The notes: generated by a model from the letters alone, not told the origin. A stretch of 52,912 nt of DNA from Clostridia bacterium (GCA_017432405.1 JAFRJF010000272.1:1-52912); one strand, 5' to 3'; numbered from the stretch's first letter, positions 38,390 through 46,570 are shown. Program-made: numbers and translations.

Positions 38390-40741
38390 TCAGTTCTGAC
38401 GGTCGGCTTTGATCCCCTTCAGGATGTCCTCCGGCTTCCTGCGCCTGAAGTCGAGGCTGACTGCGATATGACTGATCAGGAATCGCAGAATTCCCTCCAG
38501 AAGGAAGTAGATCACCGTCACCGCGATCAGCGGGAAGAAGGCCTCATAGGTCCGGCTTCTGACGATGTCGCCCATCTTGGTCAGGTCCTGCACGGCGATG
38601 TAGCCTACGATGGCCGTCGCCTTGAGCAGGCTCACGATCTCGCCCTTGTAGGCGGGCAGCACATGGGGCAGGGCCTGGGGGAGGATGATCCTGAAAAAGG
38701 TGCTGCGGTTGGAATAGCCCAGGGCATAAGCTGCCTCGTACTGCCCAGGCTCCACCGCGCCGACGCCCATCTTCAGCGTGCCGAAGACAGAGGCGCCGAG
38801 GGTGAGCGTAAAGCCGATCACCGCCACTGTAATGCCGCCGATGGTGACGGAGCCGAATACGATATAGTACAGTATCATCAGCAGGACCACCATGGGCATG
38901 CCCTGCACCAGCCGGAAGCAGATGCGCGTGATGAGATTCGCGAAGGGATTCCCGTTCCGGCAGAGCATAAACACCCCAAATCCCAGCACCGTGCCGAAGA
39001 GTAAGGACAGCAACGTGATGACCAGCGTGTTGAGGACGCCCTTCACAAACAGCTTCCAGCGATCCTCGCGGACAAAGGTCTTGTTGAAGCTGGAGGCGAT
39101 TCCTCCCCAGAAGGACGGGCTGCTCCTGGCAGGGGATGCCGCTTCTTCCGCCTTTAAGACGGCCATCACCGAACCGCCTTCAAATGTGGGCTCGGAATAG
39201 AGCACGCTCTGGGCGCGTTCGGGCGTGTGCGCGATGCCGCCACAGGCAAAATCCACCTTTCCGCTGGCGACCGCCGGAAGGATCCCGGCAAAATCGGTAT
39301 GCACGATTTTGAGCCCGTAGCCCTCGGCCTTGCAGAAGCGGACGGCGATATCGATGTCCAGGCCGGCCGGCTTTCCGTCCTTGATGAAGGCAAAGGGAAC
39401 GACGGTGGTATCCACGGCGACCCGAAGGGTCCCGTTCGTCGCCGGCAGGTCATCCGGGTCGGGAATCGCGCGCTTCGATTCATCCGCGCCAAACCAGAGG
39501 TCCTGAATTTCGTCATAGACGCCGCTCTGCCGAATCTGGCGAATGAAGGCGCTGTAGGCGTCGCACAGGCGCTGGCCCCTGTCCGTCTTGGGAAAGATCG
39601 CCCCTACCTGCATCGTTTCGCCCAGCGGCTCGTCCAGACAGGTCAGGTCGGGATTGTCCGCCATCATGTATTTGACGAGCGAATCCGCATCAGCAAAGGC
39701 GTCGATCTTATGGGCTCTCAGTGCGTTCAACATATCCACGGTGGTGCTGAAAAAGTACAGACGCGCATCGGGGAAGCGCTCTTTCACCAGAAGCGCCTGA
39801 ACGCTGCCGGTGGTGACGCCGATGCGCTTGTCTTCGAGGTCCGCAAGGCGCTCAAAGCGCCTGACGGCGCCGCCTTGCGAAGGACTGCTTTCGCCCTCGC
39901 GAACCACCGGCGCCGTGCTGCCGGCATTGCCGTTCGCGGCCTGCCCGTCGCCGCGCACCATGGCGGTGATCTCAACCTCAAACAGCACGTCGGAAAAGGG
40001 CAGGGCCTCGTCCTTTTCCTCGGTATAGAACAGATTCGACATGATGCAGTCGATGCTGCCCCGCTCTGCGGCGGCGATGATGCCGCCGAAGTCGTACACC
40101 TTGAATTCCAGCTTCGCGCCCAGCCAGCTGGCGAAGCGATGGGCCAGCTCGATGTCGTATCCCGCCAGTTTATTCCCGATATAATAGGAATAGGGCATCA
40201 CCGTGCCCGTCGTGCCCACGCGCAGCGTAAACGCGGGATTCTTTGCCGGCGGGATGTCCGGCAGGGTCTCCTCGTCGCGAATGACCCACCGCTCATACAT
40301 GTCGTCCAGCGTGCCATCCGCCTTGCTCTGCCGGATGAAGGCGTTCAACCTTTGGGTGAGACTGGGGATCGGCGATACCGGAGAGATGGCCACGGCGATT
40401 TTGTTGACGGCATAGTTCTCCTCCAACAGGCGCACGCCTTCGAAGCCGTGCATGATGGCGAATTCCATCTCCCGCCTGGGGCCGACGTAGGCGTCGAGGC
40501 GTCCGTTCGCCACATCGGTATAGGCCAGGATCTTATCGCTGTAGGGAATCAGCTTCGCGGAAGGGTAATCCTCCGCCAGTGATTGCTCAGCCGGCGTATC
40601 CAGACCCACGGCGATGGTGGTCCCGGGCTGTGCAAGCTGGTCGAAGGCGGTTATGGGCTGCTTTGAAAATCCTGACAGGAACAACACGATCAGGACGATC
40701 AAGGGCAGCGCCAATGCTGCATGCGCAATTCTTTTTTCCAT
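38390..40741 (-). CDS. Polar amino acid-type ABC permease fused to one and two half binding domains
   Basis: A 783-aa membrane protein. After one N-terminal span (residues about 7-25) comes a half domain (about 35-155) that matches only the second lobe and tail of a family 3 binding protein (LDAYVGPRREMEFAIMHGFE, LNAFIRQSKADGTLDDMYERW). A complete domain follows (about 165-435: FTLRVGTTGTVMPYSYYIGN, GGIIAAAERGSIDCIMSNLF, IRQSGVYDEIQDLWFG). Then a first-lobe-only half (about 440-565: TLRVAVDTTVVPFAFIKDGK, ILPAVASGKVDFACGG). The C-terminal 200 residues are a HisM/GlnP permease with EAA loop EAAYALGYSNRSTFFRIILP. ATG 40741 is used; a GTG at 40777 lacks a ribosome-binding site. No ATPase gene is adjacent. 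Confidence 0.85.
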   Translation of the reverse strand: MEKRIAHAALALPLIVLIVLFLSGFSKQPITAFDQLAQPGTTIAVGLDTPAEQSLAEDYPSAKLIPYSDKILAYTDVANGRLDAYVGPRREMEFAIMHGFEGVRLLEENYAVNKIAVAISPVSPIPSLTQRLNAFIRQSKADGTLDDMYERWVIRDEETLPDIPPAKNPAFTLRVGTTGTVMPYSYYIGNKLAGYDIELAHRFASWLGAKLEFKVYDFGGIIAAAERGSIDCIMSNLFYTEEKDEALPFSDVLFEVEITAMVRGDGQAANGNAGSTAPVVREGESSPSQGGAVRRFERLADLEDKRIGVTTGSVQALLVKERFPDARLYFFSTTVDMLNALRAHKIDAFADADSLVKYMMADNPDLTCLDEPLGETMQVGAIFPKTDRGQRLCDAYSAFIRQIRQSGVYDEIQDLWFGADESKRAIPDPDDLPATNGTLRVAVDTTVVPFAFIKDGKPAGLDIDIAVRFCKAEGYGLKIVHTDFAGILPAVASGKVDFACGGIAHTPERAQSVLYSEPTFEGGSVMAVLKAEEAASPARSSPSFWGGIASSFNKTFVREDRWKLFVKGVLNTLVITLLSLLFGTVLGFGVFMLCRNGNPFANLITRICFRLVQGMPMVVLLMILYYIVFGSVTIGGITVAVIGFTLTLGASVFGTLKMGVGAVEPGQYEAAYALGYSNRSTFFRIILPQALPHVLPAYKGEIVSLLKATAIVGYIAVQDLTKMGDIVRSRTYEAFFPLIAVTVIYFLLEGILRFLISHIAVSLDFRRRKPEDILKGIKADRQN

Positions 40742-40941
40742 AATATATCCTGTCACCTCGCGAACGGAGCGATACACTGCGCTGGTCTCTGTATTAAGGG
40801 TAATATTTGGGACATCAAAACAACAAAACAGTCTATTGAGGGCGTTTTTTTGTACAGCCCGTCTGCTATTCTGTCATTGAACGAAGGGCAGAGCCCTTCC
40901 CCGGCGGACCGCCGGCAATTCCAACAGATGAGGTGGCAGAT
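40742..40941. promoter_or_regulatory. Divergent intergenic region
   Basis: 200 nt between the transporter fusion (minus) and the 42-aa ORF (plus). It is AT-richer than its flanks, with several A/T tracts, but no promoter pair with good spacing is evident; the weak minus-strand TTGATG/TAATAC has a 16-nt gap. Confidence 0.25.
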
Positions 40942-41070
40942 ATGTTCATACCCAAGGGCTATTACACCAGTCAGGGCTATACCGGCTTCCTGCCGGACGG
41001 CAGCCGCATGGCCTTTCCCACCCAGGAGGAATACATCGACTACGTTGAAGAGCTGCACAGCGCGGCATGA
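40942..41070 (+). CDS. 42-aa conserved-looking small protein
   Basis: Encodes 42 residues starting MFIPKGYYTSQGYTGFLPDG and ending EEYIDYVEELHSAA. The Tyr/Gly-rich start PKGYYTSQGYTGFLP and the ending resemble short orphan proteins seen in Clostridia, which I recall only generally. GAGGTGG (40930-40936) lies 5 nt before the ATG, and a terminator follows 15 nt after the stop, so expression as a single gene is credible. No membrane segment. Function unknown. Confidence 0.55.
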   Translation: MFIPKGYYTSQGYTGFLPDGSRMAFPTQEEYIDYVEELHSAA

Positions 41071-41084
41071 CGGAAGCATACGAC

Positions 41085-41121
41085 AAAATGAATCGGACTG
41101 CGTCGCAGTCCGATTCATTTT
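41085..41121. terminator. 16-bp bidirectional terminator
   Basis: AAAATGAATCGGACTG (41085-41100) pairs with CAGTCCGATTCATTTT (41106-41121) around CGTCG, between the convergent 42-aa ORF and kdgK. A and T runs at both ends serve both directions. Confidence 0.8.
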
Positions 41122-41127
41122 GGATGA

Positions 41128-42222
41128 TTACCGCTGCACGCGGGCGCTGCCGTCGCCCATCAGGCTCTCCACTTCCTTCAAACGGGCCATGGAGGTATCG
41201 CCGGGGGTGGTCATGGCCAGCGCGCCGTGGGCCGCGCCGTAGTTGACGGCCTTTTCCACGTCGCCGGTGGTCATCAAGCCGTAGATCAGGCCGGAGGCGA
41301 AGCTGTCGCCGCCGCCCACGCGGTCGAAGATGTCCAGCGCCGGATAGTCCTTGGCCTTGTAGGTCTTACCCTCGCCCCAGGCGATGGCGGACCAGTCGTT
41401 GCAGGTGGCGGTCTTGACCTGGCGCAGGGTGGTGGCGATGACCTTGAAGTTGGGGTACATCGCGGCGGCCTCGTTCATCATGATGGCATAGCCGGCGGGG
41501 TCCAGCTTCTTCAGGTTCTTGTCAGTGCCCTTGATCTCGAAGCCCAGGCAGGCGGTGAAGTCCTCCTCGTTGCCGATGATCACGTCGATGTAGGGGGCGA
41601 TCTCCTTGTTGACCTCCTGGCACTTGGCCTGGCCGCCGATGTCCCGCCACAGGGAGGGCCGGTAGTTCAGGTCGTAGGAGACGATGGTGCCGTACTTCTT
41701 GGCGGCCTTGATGGCCTCGATGGTGACCTCGGCGGTGGTCTCGGACAGGGCCGCGAAGATGCCGCCGGTGTGGAACCAGCGGGAGCCGCGCTTGCCGAAG
41801 ATCTCCTCCCAGTCGATATCGCCCGGCTTCAGCTGGGACACGGCGGTATAGGCACGGTCGGAGATGCCCAGCGCGCCGCGCACGCCGTAGCCGCGCTCGG
41901 TGAAGTTCAGGCCGTTGCGCACCTTGCGGCCGATGCCGTCGTAGGGCGCCCACTTGATCATCGGGTCCACGCCGCCCTGGAGGATGCAGTCCTCGACCAG
42001 GTAGCCCACGTCGTTTTCGGCCAGGGCTGTCACCACGCCGGTCTTCATGCCAAAGCAGCGCCGCAGGCCGCGGGCCACGTTGTATTCGCCGCCGCCCTCC
42101 CAGACGTTGAAGCTGCGCGCGGTGCGCACCCGGGTCTCGCCGGGATCCAGCCGCAGCATGACCTCGCCCAGGGAGATCTCGTCATACATGCACTGGCTCT
42201 TGTCCTTCAGTTTCAGATCCAT
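41128..42222 (-). CDS. kdgK: 2-keto-3-deoxygluconate kinase-like PfkB sugar kinase
   Basis: A 364-aa ribokinase-fold kinase. The substrate side begins YDEISLGEVMLRLDPGETRV and FNVWEGGGEYNVARGLRRCF, and NYRPSLW is typical of KDG and fructose-type kinases. The PfkB signature with the catalytic Asp is DIFDRVGGGDSFASGLIYGL. At 364 aa it is slightly longer than E. coli KdgK. KDG specificity is inferred from the nearby eda, uxaA and uxaB genes. ATG 42222 (GGAGGG at 8 nt) is preferred over ATG 42228, which is only 2 nt from that site. It has its own strong promoter. Confidence 0.82.
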   Translation of the reverse strand: MDLKLKDKSQCMYDEISLGEVMLRLDPGETRVRTARSFNVWEGGGEYNVARGLRRCFGMKTGVVTALAENDVGYLVEDCILQGGVDPMIKWAPYDGIGRKVRNGLNFTERGYGVRGALGISDRAYTAVSQLKPGDIDWEEIFGKRGSRWFHTGGIFAALSETTAEVTIEAIKAAKKYGTIVSYDLNYRPSLWRDIGGQAKCQEVNKEIAPYIDVIIGNEEDFTACLGFEIKGTDKNLKKLDPAGYAIMMNEAAAMYPNFKVIATTLRQVKTATCNDWSAIAWGEGKTYKAKDYPALDIFDRVGGGDSFASGLIYGLMTTGDVEKAVNYGAAHGALAMTTPGDTSMARLKEVESLMGDGSARVQR

Positions 42223-42283
42223 AGTCATCGCCCTCCATTTATAATGTCAATATTCGTTCCAGGCCCATTGGCCTCCTGTTTGC

Positions 42284-42312
42284 ATTATAAATGAATAACC
42301 GGCTTCTGTCAA
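42284..42312 (-). promoter_or_regulatory. Strong promoter of kdgK
   Basis: Minus strand perfect TTGACA (42312-42307), 17-nt spacer, perfect TATAAT (42289-42284). The leader contains AGGCC/GGCCT (about 42261-42274), a short palindrome that could be an operator. Confidence 0.85.
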
Positions 42313-42337
42313 TGAATTTCCTGCTTGTCCTGTCCCT

Positions 42338-43054
42338 TCAATCCTCTCCGTCCGCCATACGGTAGCCCACGCCCACCTCGGTGAAGATGTACCTCGGCTC
42401 GCTGGGGTTGGGCTCGAGCTTGCGGCGGATGCTGGCCATGTGCACCCGAAGGATCTTGTTGTCGGTGCTGGCCGAGGGGCCCCACAGCTCCCTCAGCATG
42501 GTCCTGTAGGTCAGCACCCGCCCGGCGTGCTGGCCCAGCAGCGCCACGATCCGGAATTCATTCGGGGTCAGGTGGACGGGTTCGCCCCCCATCAGCACCC
42601 GACGCTTGCGGTAGTCGATCACCATATCCCCCACGTGATAGCTGCCGGTGAGGGCGATCTCGTCGTTGTCCAGGGGTGTGCGCCGGTGGCGCAGGGCGGC
42701 CCGTATGCGCGCCAGCAGCTCGATGCTGCCAAAGGGCTTGGTGATGTAGTCGTCGGCACCCAGGTCCAAGGCCCCGGCCTTGTCCTGTTCCATGCTGCGG
42801 GCCGATATGACGACGATGGGCGTAGAGGTCCACTGACGCACCCGCTCGATGACCATGGCGCCGTCCATGTCCGGCAGACCCAGGTCCAGCAGTATGCAGT
42901 CCGGGCAATGGGAGGCGATCATGTCCAGCGCGAGGCTGCCGCTGCTTACGACGATGGCGTCATAGCCGTCCGACGACAGCACCGCCCGCAGGAAGGTGCA
43001 TATGCCCGGGTCGTCCTCCACGATCAGTATCTTGTTGCGAATCTCATTGGCCAT
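42338..43054 (-). CDS. kdpE: KdpE-like response regulator, OmpR family
   Basis: A 238-aa two-domain regulator. Receiver: KILIVEDDPGICTFLRAVLS with the acidic pair, phospho-acceptor Asp in CILLDLGLPDMDG, Ser/Thr and Lys in TPIVVISARSMEQDK and DYITKPFG. The winged helix: HLTPNEFRIVALLGQHAGRV, LRELWGPSASTDNKILRVHM, ASIRRKLEPNPSEPRYIFTE and GVGYRM. The ending and overall length are those of KdpE, which turns on the potassium pump. It follows the kinase gene with only a repeat unit and a GGAGGAAG site between. No kdpFABC genes are in view. Confidence 0.85.
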   Translation of the reverse strand: MANEIRNKILIVEDDPGICTFLRAVLSSDGYDAIVVSSGSLALDMIASHCPDCILLDLGLPDMDGAMVIERVRQWTSTPIVVISARSMEQDKAGALDLGADDYITKPFGSIELLARIRAALRHRRTPLDNDEIALTGSYHVGDMVIDYRKRRVLMGGEPVHLTPNEFRIVALLGQHAGRVLTYRTMLRELWGPSASTDNKILRVHMASIRRKLEPNPSEPRYIFTEVGVGYRMADGED

Positions 43055-43069
43055 TGTCTTCCTCCGAAT

Positions 43070-43093
43070 CCTAAAGGACTAGCTTCGCGTCGC
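43070..43093. repeat. Single 24-bp repeat unit at the end of the sensor kinase gene
   Basis: Consensus unit CCTAAAGGACTAGCTTCGCG then TCGC. On the minus strand it encodes the last residues DAKLVL and the TAG stop of the kinase, and it ends directly before the kdpE ribosome-binding site. Confidence 0.9.
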
Positions 43094-44135
43094 ATGGTAG
43101 ATAAAAGCTCACCGCCGCGCCGCCGTGGGGACTGCTGCCGACCTTCATGTCGCCGCCGTGGGCCCGCACGATGGTCCGGCACACGGAAAGGCCGATGCCC
43201 ATGCTGCGCCGGTCGTCGGAGCGCGCCTGCATGTCGTGGCGCGCGCTGCCGTCGAGGATTCCTGGCAGCAGCTGAGTCGGAATGCCGACGCCGTCGTCCT
43301 CCACCCGCAGGGTGACGCTGCCCGGCGCGCAGGCGATATCCAGCCAGATCCGGGTGGCGGTCTTGCCGTGGGCGCTGACGTTGTCGAACAGGTTGATCAG
43401 CACCTGCTCGATCAGCGTGGCGTCCATCGGAACGATCAGTATCTGCTCCGGCTGCGTCACCTGTACCGGCAGGGCGTCCGGCGCGCGCCGGTATTTCAGT
43501 ATGGCGCTGCCCACGATCTCCTCCAGCACCTCGTCCGTCTTTGTGAGGGCGACGTCGCCCCCGGTGAACCGGGTGACGGAGAGCAGGTTTTCCGTCACCC
43601 GCACCAGCCACTGAGCGTCCCGGTCGATGCCGTCCAGCAGCGCTTCGCGGTCCGCCGGTCCAAGAACCTGGGACTTCAGCGCCGAGCTGGCGCCCATGAT
43701 CGAGGCCAGCGGGGTGCGGATGTCGTGGGCGATGGCCCGAAGCAGGTTGGCGTGCATCTTTTCCCGCTCCATTTCATAGCGCAGCTGCTCCTGGCGCTTG
43801 ATCTGCGTGGTCAGCGCGCTGATGATGACGGAAACCACCAGCATCATCACAAAGGTCAGCGGGTACCCGGTCAGCGTCACGTCGAACTGCCAGAACGGAT
43901 AGGTGAACATGTAGTTGACGCAGAAGGTGCCCACCAGCGAGGCCGCGATGCCCCACAGGTAGCCGTCCGTCAGCCGCGCCACCAGCGCCACGGCCAGTAT
44001 GAACAGCGGCGTGGCGAAGGGGTTGTTGTCATTGTGAAGCCCGGACAGCGCCATCGAGAGCGCTATGGCCAGGGCCATGATCCCCGCGAACACCAGGGCG
44101 TCCCTGGCGAAGCGCGGGCGCTTGTCGTCTTTCAT
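43071..44135 (-). CDS. kdpD: KdpD-like sensor histidine kinase lacking the N-terminal KdpD domain
   Basis: A 354-aa kinase. It starts with four DUF4118 membrane spans (ALVFAGIMALAIALSMALSG, PLFILAVALVARLTDGYLW, FCVNYMFTYPFWQFDVTLTG, TFVMMLVVSVIISALTTQI). The H-box is LLRAIAHDIRTPLASIMGAS; the ATPase has LINLFDNVSAHGKTATR, VEDDGVGIPTQLLPGIL and MGIGLSVCRTIVRAHGG. The large cytoplasmic KdpD and USP domains of the E. coli protein (894 aa) are absent, a short form known from Clostridia. ATG 44135 has CAGGAG upstream. The C-terminus (YLP-CDAKLVL) is supplied by the 24-bp repeat, so the natural ending is altered. Confidence 0.82.
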   Translation of the reverse strand: MKDDKRPRFARDALVFAGIMALAIALSMALSGLHNDNNPFATPLFILAVALVARLTDGYLWGIAASLVGTFCVNYMFTYPFWQFDVTLTGYPLTFVMMLVVSVIISALTTQIKRQEQLRYEMEREKMHANLLRAIAHDIRTPLASIMGASSALKSQVLGPADREALLDGIDRDAQWLVRVTENLLSVTRFTGGDVALTKTDEVLEEIVGSAILKYRRAPDALPVQVTQPEQILIVPMDATLIEQVLINLFDNVSAHGKTATRIWLDIACAPGSVTLRVEDDGVGIPTQLLPGILDGSARHDMQARSDDRRSMGIGLSVCRTIVRAHGGDMKVGSSPHGGAAVSFYLPCDAKLVL

Positions 44136-44254
44136 GATCGGTTTCTCCTGAAAATTCTCCATTATAATTATATCACATTTCTCGCCGAAGTTCGTCGTCC
44201 AAACCCCAGAAGTTACACACCGGCGCGTTCCTTTCCGCGAAATTAGCGCCGGTT

Positions 44255-44299
44255 TGCCTTATAATGGCGTTGATTTCATATAAGGAGCGTTGGTTTCAC
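44255..44299 (+). promoter_or_regulatory. Candidate start region of the uronate TRAP operon
   Basis: TATAAT at 44260-44265 with no good -35, followed by AAGGAG (44282-44287) 12 nt before ATG 44300. Confidence 0.35.
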
Positions 44300-44467
44300 A
44301 TGTACAGCGAGGAATACGAGAAAGCGAAAAAGGAATTCAACAACTGCCTTCGGATGAGCATCATCGGCCTGGGCGTGCCCATCTACAACGCCTTTCACGA
44401 GTGGCTGCCCATCATGAAGCGGGAAAAGGAAAGGGCGCTGAAGGCCCCAAAGGAAGCAAAGGAGTGA
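44300..44467 (+). CDS. 55-aa small protein heading the TRAP operon
   Basis: A 55-residue product with a charged N-terminus (MYSEEYEKAKKEFNNCLRMS), a moderately hydrophobic centre (IIGLGVPIYNAFHEWLPIM) and a Lys/Glu-rich tail (KREKERALKAPKEAKE). It is not a clear membrane span. AGGAG lies 12 nt before ATG 44300; an in-frame ATG at 44264 has no ribosome-binding site. The next small gene starts 6 nt after its stop, with GGAG overlapping its end, so the two are probably translated together ahead of dctQ. Unknown function. Confidence 0.5.
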   Translation: MYSEEYEKAKKEFNNCLRMSIIGLGVPIYNAFHEWLPIMKREKERALKAPKEAKE

Positions 44468-44473
44468 ACAGAC

Positions 44474-44554
44474 ATGGACGCAATGACCGTCGTCATCGCC
44501 GTAATATTCGCCGTGCTGCTGATCGGCGGCTCGATCATCAGCTTCCGCCACTGA
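44474..44554 (+). CDS. 26-aa single-span membrane peptide in the TRAP operon
   Basis: Encodes 26 residues: MDAMTVVIAVIFAVLLIGGS then IISFRH. Almost the whole sequence is one hydrophobic span with a short basic end. AAAGGAG ends 9-10 nt before the ATG, and the next ribosome-binding site (GAAAGGAGG) follows the stop directly, so it sits as a normal cistron between the 55-aa ORF and dctQ. Such tiny membrane peptides can be subunits of transport complexes, like KdpF. It may stabilise the DctQM pair; inference from position and shape only. Confidence 0.55.
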   Translation: MDAMTVVIAVIFAVLLIGGSIISFRH

Positions 44555-44573
44555 CGAAAGGAGGTTTTTCCCT

Positions 44574-45143
44574 GTGCCGGCATCCACCGAACCGTTTGAA
44601 AAGCTCAGGGCCCTGTACGACTGGCTGTACAAGGCCACCATGTTCATCTGTAAGCTCCTGCTGGTAGCGGACATACTGGTCGTATGCTTTACCGTGCTGG
44701 GCCGTTATGTCTCGTTTATCCCCGATCCCACCTGGACGGAGGAGATCACGCTGACGTTGATGTCCTACATGGCGGTGCTCTCCGGCGCGCTGGCGATCCG
44801 CCGCGGCGCCCACATCCGCATGACCGCCTTTGACCGGTACCTGCCCCAGAAGGTGATTCACATACTGGACATCCTCGCCGACATCGGCGTGCTGATCCTT
44901 GGCGTTATCATGATCGTCGAGGGCTTCAAGTACGCCGACGGCATCGGCGGCAAGGGCTTTTATCCCAGCCTGCCCTGGCTGAGCAAAAGGTATATGTACC
45001 TGCCGATCCCGGTGGCGGGCATCGCCATGGTCATCTTTGAGCTGGAGTCGCTGTTCAACAATGTTCTCAGGCTCCTGGGCAAGAAGGCCTACCTTGAAAG
45101 GGAGGCCAGCCTCGAAGATCAGGTCACGGAAGGAGGAAACTGA
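44574..45143 (+). CDS. dctQ: TRAP transporter small permease (DctQ), second system
   Basis: A 189-aa DctQ protein. The four spans start with MFICKLLLVADILVVCFTVLGRYVSF; the core EEITLTLMSYMAVLSGALAIRRGAHIRM and the end VAGIAMVIFELESLFNNVLRLL fit the family, with a longer C-terminal tail than usual. GTG 44574 follows GAAAGGAGG. The dctM gene begins 2 nt after its stop. The location before eda, uxaB and uxaA points to hexuronate uptake. No DctP gene is present in this operon. Confidence 0.88.
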   Translation: MPASTEPFEKLRALYDWLYKATMFICKLLLVADILVVCFTVLGRYVSFIPDPTWTEEITLTLMSYMAVLSGALAIRRGAHIRMTAFDRYLPQKVIHILDILADIGVLILGVIMIVEGFKYADGIGGKGFYPSLPWLSKRYMYLPIPVAGIAMVIFELESLFNNVLRLLGKKAYLEREASLEDQVTEGGN

Positions 45144-45145
45144 GA

Positions 45146-46444
45146 ATGAATACGTCACTTGCAATCGCTGTACTGCTGGTGGGCTTCTTGGTCCTGGTAT
45201 TCCTTCGCTTCCCGATCGCCTACGCCGTGGCCATCTCCTCCATCGGGTGCATGCTGGTCAACGGCACGAACCTGGCCCTGCTGTGCAAGCTCATGGTGAA
45301 GGGCATCAGCTCCTTCTCCCTGATGGCCGTTCCGTTCTTCATCACGATGGGCTGCCTGATGGGCAGCGGCGGCATTTCCGAAAAGCTGATCGACCTGGCC
45401 AACTCGCTGGTGGGCTGGATGACCGGCGGCATGGCCATGGTGAACATCGTGGCGTCCTATTTCTTCGGCGGCATTTCCGGTTCCGCCGCCGCGGACACCG
45501 CGTCCCTCGGCTCTATCCTCATCCCCATGATGGAGGATCAGGGCTATGACAGGGACTTCTCCACCGCCGTCACGATCACGTCCTCCTGCGAGGGCCTGCT
45601 GGTGCCGCCGAGCCACAACATGGTCATCTACGCCACCACGGCGGGCAGCCTGTCCGTCGGCGCGCTGTTCCTGGCCGGCTATATCCCCGGCGCGCTGCTG
45701 GCGGCTTCCCTGATGGTCGGCTCCTACATCATCTCCAAGAAGCGCAACTATCCCAAGGGCGAGAAGTTCAACCTGGGCGAGTTCATCAAGCAGCTGGGCA
45801 AGTCCATCTGGGCGCTGGCTGCCATCATCATCGTGGTGGTGGGCGTGGTCGGCGGCGTGTTCACCGCCACCGAGTCCGCGGCCATCGCGGTCATCTACAG
45901 CCTGATCGTCAGCGTGTTCATCTACAAGGGCCTGGACTGGAAGGGCGTGTGGCGGGTGCTGGGCGACTGCGTGGATACGCTCTCCATCGTGCTGATCCTG
46001 ATCGCCACGTCGGCGGTCTTCGGCTACTGCCTGACGATGCTGCACGTGCCCGACATGGCGGCCAGGGCCATCACCGGCATCAGCGACAATCCGGTTGTCG
46101 TCGCGATGCTTTTGAACCTGATCCTGCTGGTCCTGGGCTGCATCATGGACATGGCGCCGATCATACTGATCGCCACGCCGATCCTGCTGCCCATCGCCAC
46201 CTCCATCGGCATCCACCCGATCCAGTTCGGCATCATCGTGGTGCTGAACTGCGGCATCGGCTTGCTGACCCCGCCCGTGGGCAGCGTGCTGTTCATCGGC
46301 TCGGCCGTGGCCAAGCTGCCCATGGAGAAGGTCGTCAAGGCGACGCTGCCCTTCTACCTCTGCATGATCATCACCCTGCTGCTGATCACCTTCATCCCCC
46401 AGATCAGTCTGTGGCTGCCCGGCCTGTTCGGGTATGCCATGTAG
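45146..46444 (+). CDS. dctM: TRAP transporter large permease (DctM), second system
   Basis: A 432-aa DctM protein with about 12 spans. Typical stretches include LVFLRFPIAYAVAISSIGCM, VPFFITMGCLMGSGGISEKL, SYFFGGISGSAAADTASLGS, ILIPMMEDQGYDRDFSTAVT and CGIGLLTPPVGSVLFIGSAV. GGAGG is placed before the start, and translation follows dctQ closely. It resembles the DctM at 22675-23979 but differs throughout. The terminator at 46468-46496 separates it from eda. Confidence 0.95.
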   Translation: MNTSLAIAVLLVGFLVLVFLRFPIAYAVAISSIGCMLVNGTNLALLCKLMVKGISSFSLMAVPFFITMGCLMGSGGISEKLIDLANSLVGWMTGGMAMVNIVASYFFGGISGSAAADTASLGSILIPMMEDQGYDRDFSTAVTITSSCEGLLVPPSHNMVIYATTAGSLSVGALFLAGYIPGALLAASLMVGSYIISKKRNYPKGEKFNLGEFIKQLGKSIWALAAIIIVVVGVVGGVFTATESAAIAVIYSLIVSVFIYKGLDWKGVWRVLGDCVDTLSIVLILIATSAVFGYCLTMLHVPDMAARAITGISDNPVVVAMLLNLILLVLGCIMDMAPIILIATPILLPIATSIGIHPIQFGIIVVLNCGIGLLTPPVGSVLFIGSAVAKLPMEKVVKATLPFYLCMIITLLLITFIPQISLWLPGLFGYAM

Positions 46445-46467
46445 GCTTGATAAACCACTCCCCCCAA

Positions 46468-46496
46468 AAGGCCCTTCGTTCACAGCGAAGGGCCTT
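46468..46496 (+). terminator. Intrinsic terminator AAGGCCCTTCG/CGAAGGGCCTT
   Basis: Eleven-bp perfect stem with loop TTCACAG, followed by GTCTTAAA. It closes the TRAP operon. Confidence 0.75.
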
Positions 46497-46541
46497 GTCT
46501 TAAAGAACTTGCTTCACTGCAAAAACCTCCCGTTAGACATC

Positions 46542-46570
46542 TTTACAACTTTGGATTCCTGTTGTATACT
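46542..46570 (+). promoter_or_regulatory. Promoter of the eda-uxaB-uxaA operon
   Basis: TTTACA (46542-46547), 17-nt spacer, TATACT (46565-46570), about 80 nt before the eda start. No operator is recognised. Confidence 0.65.
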
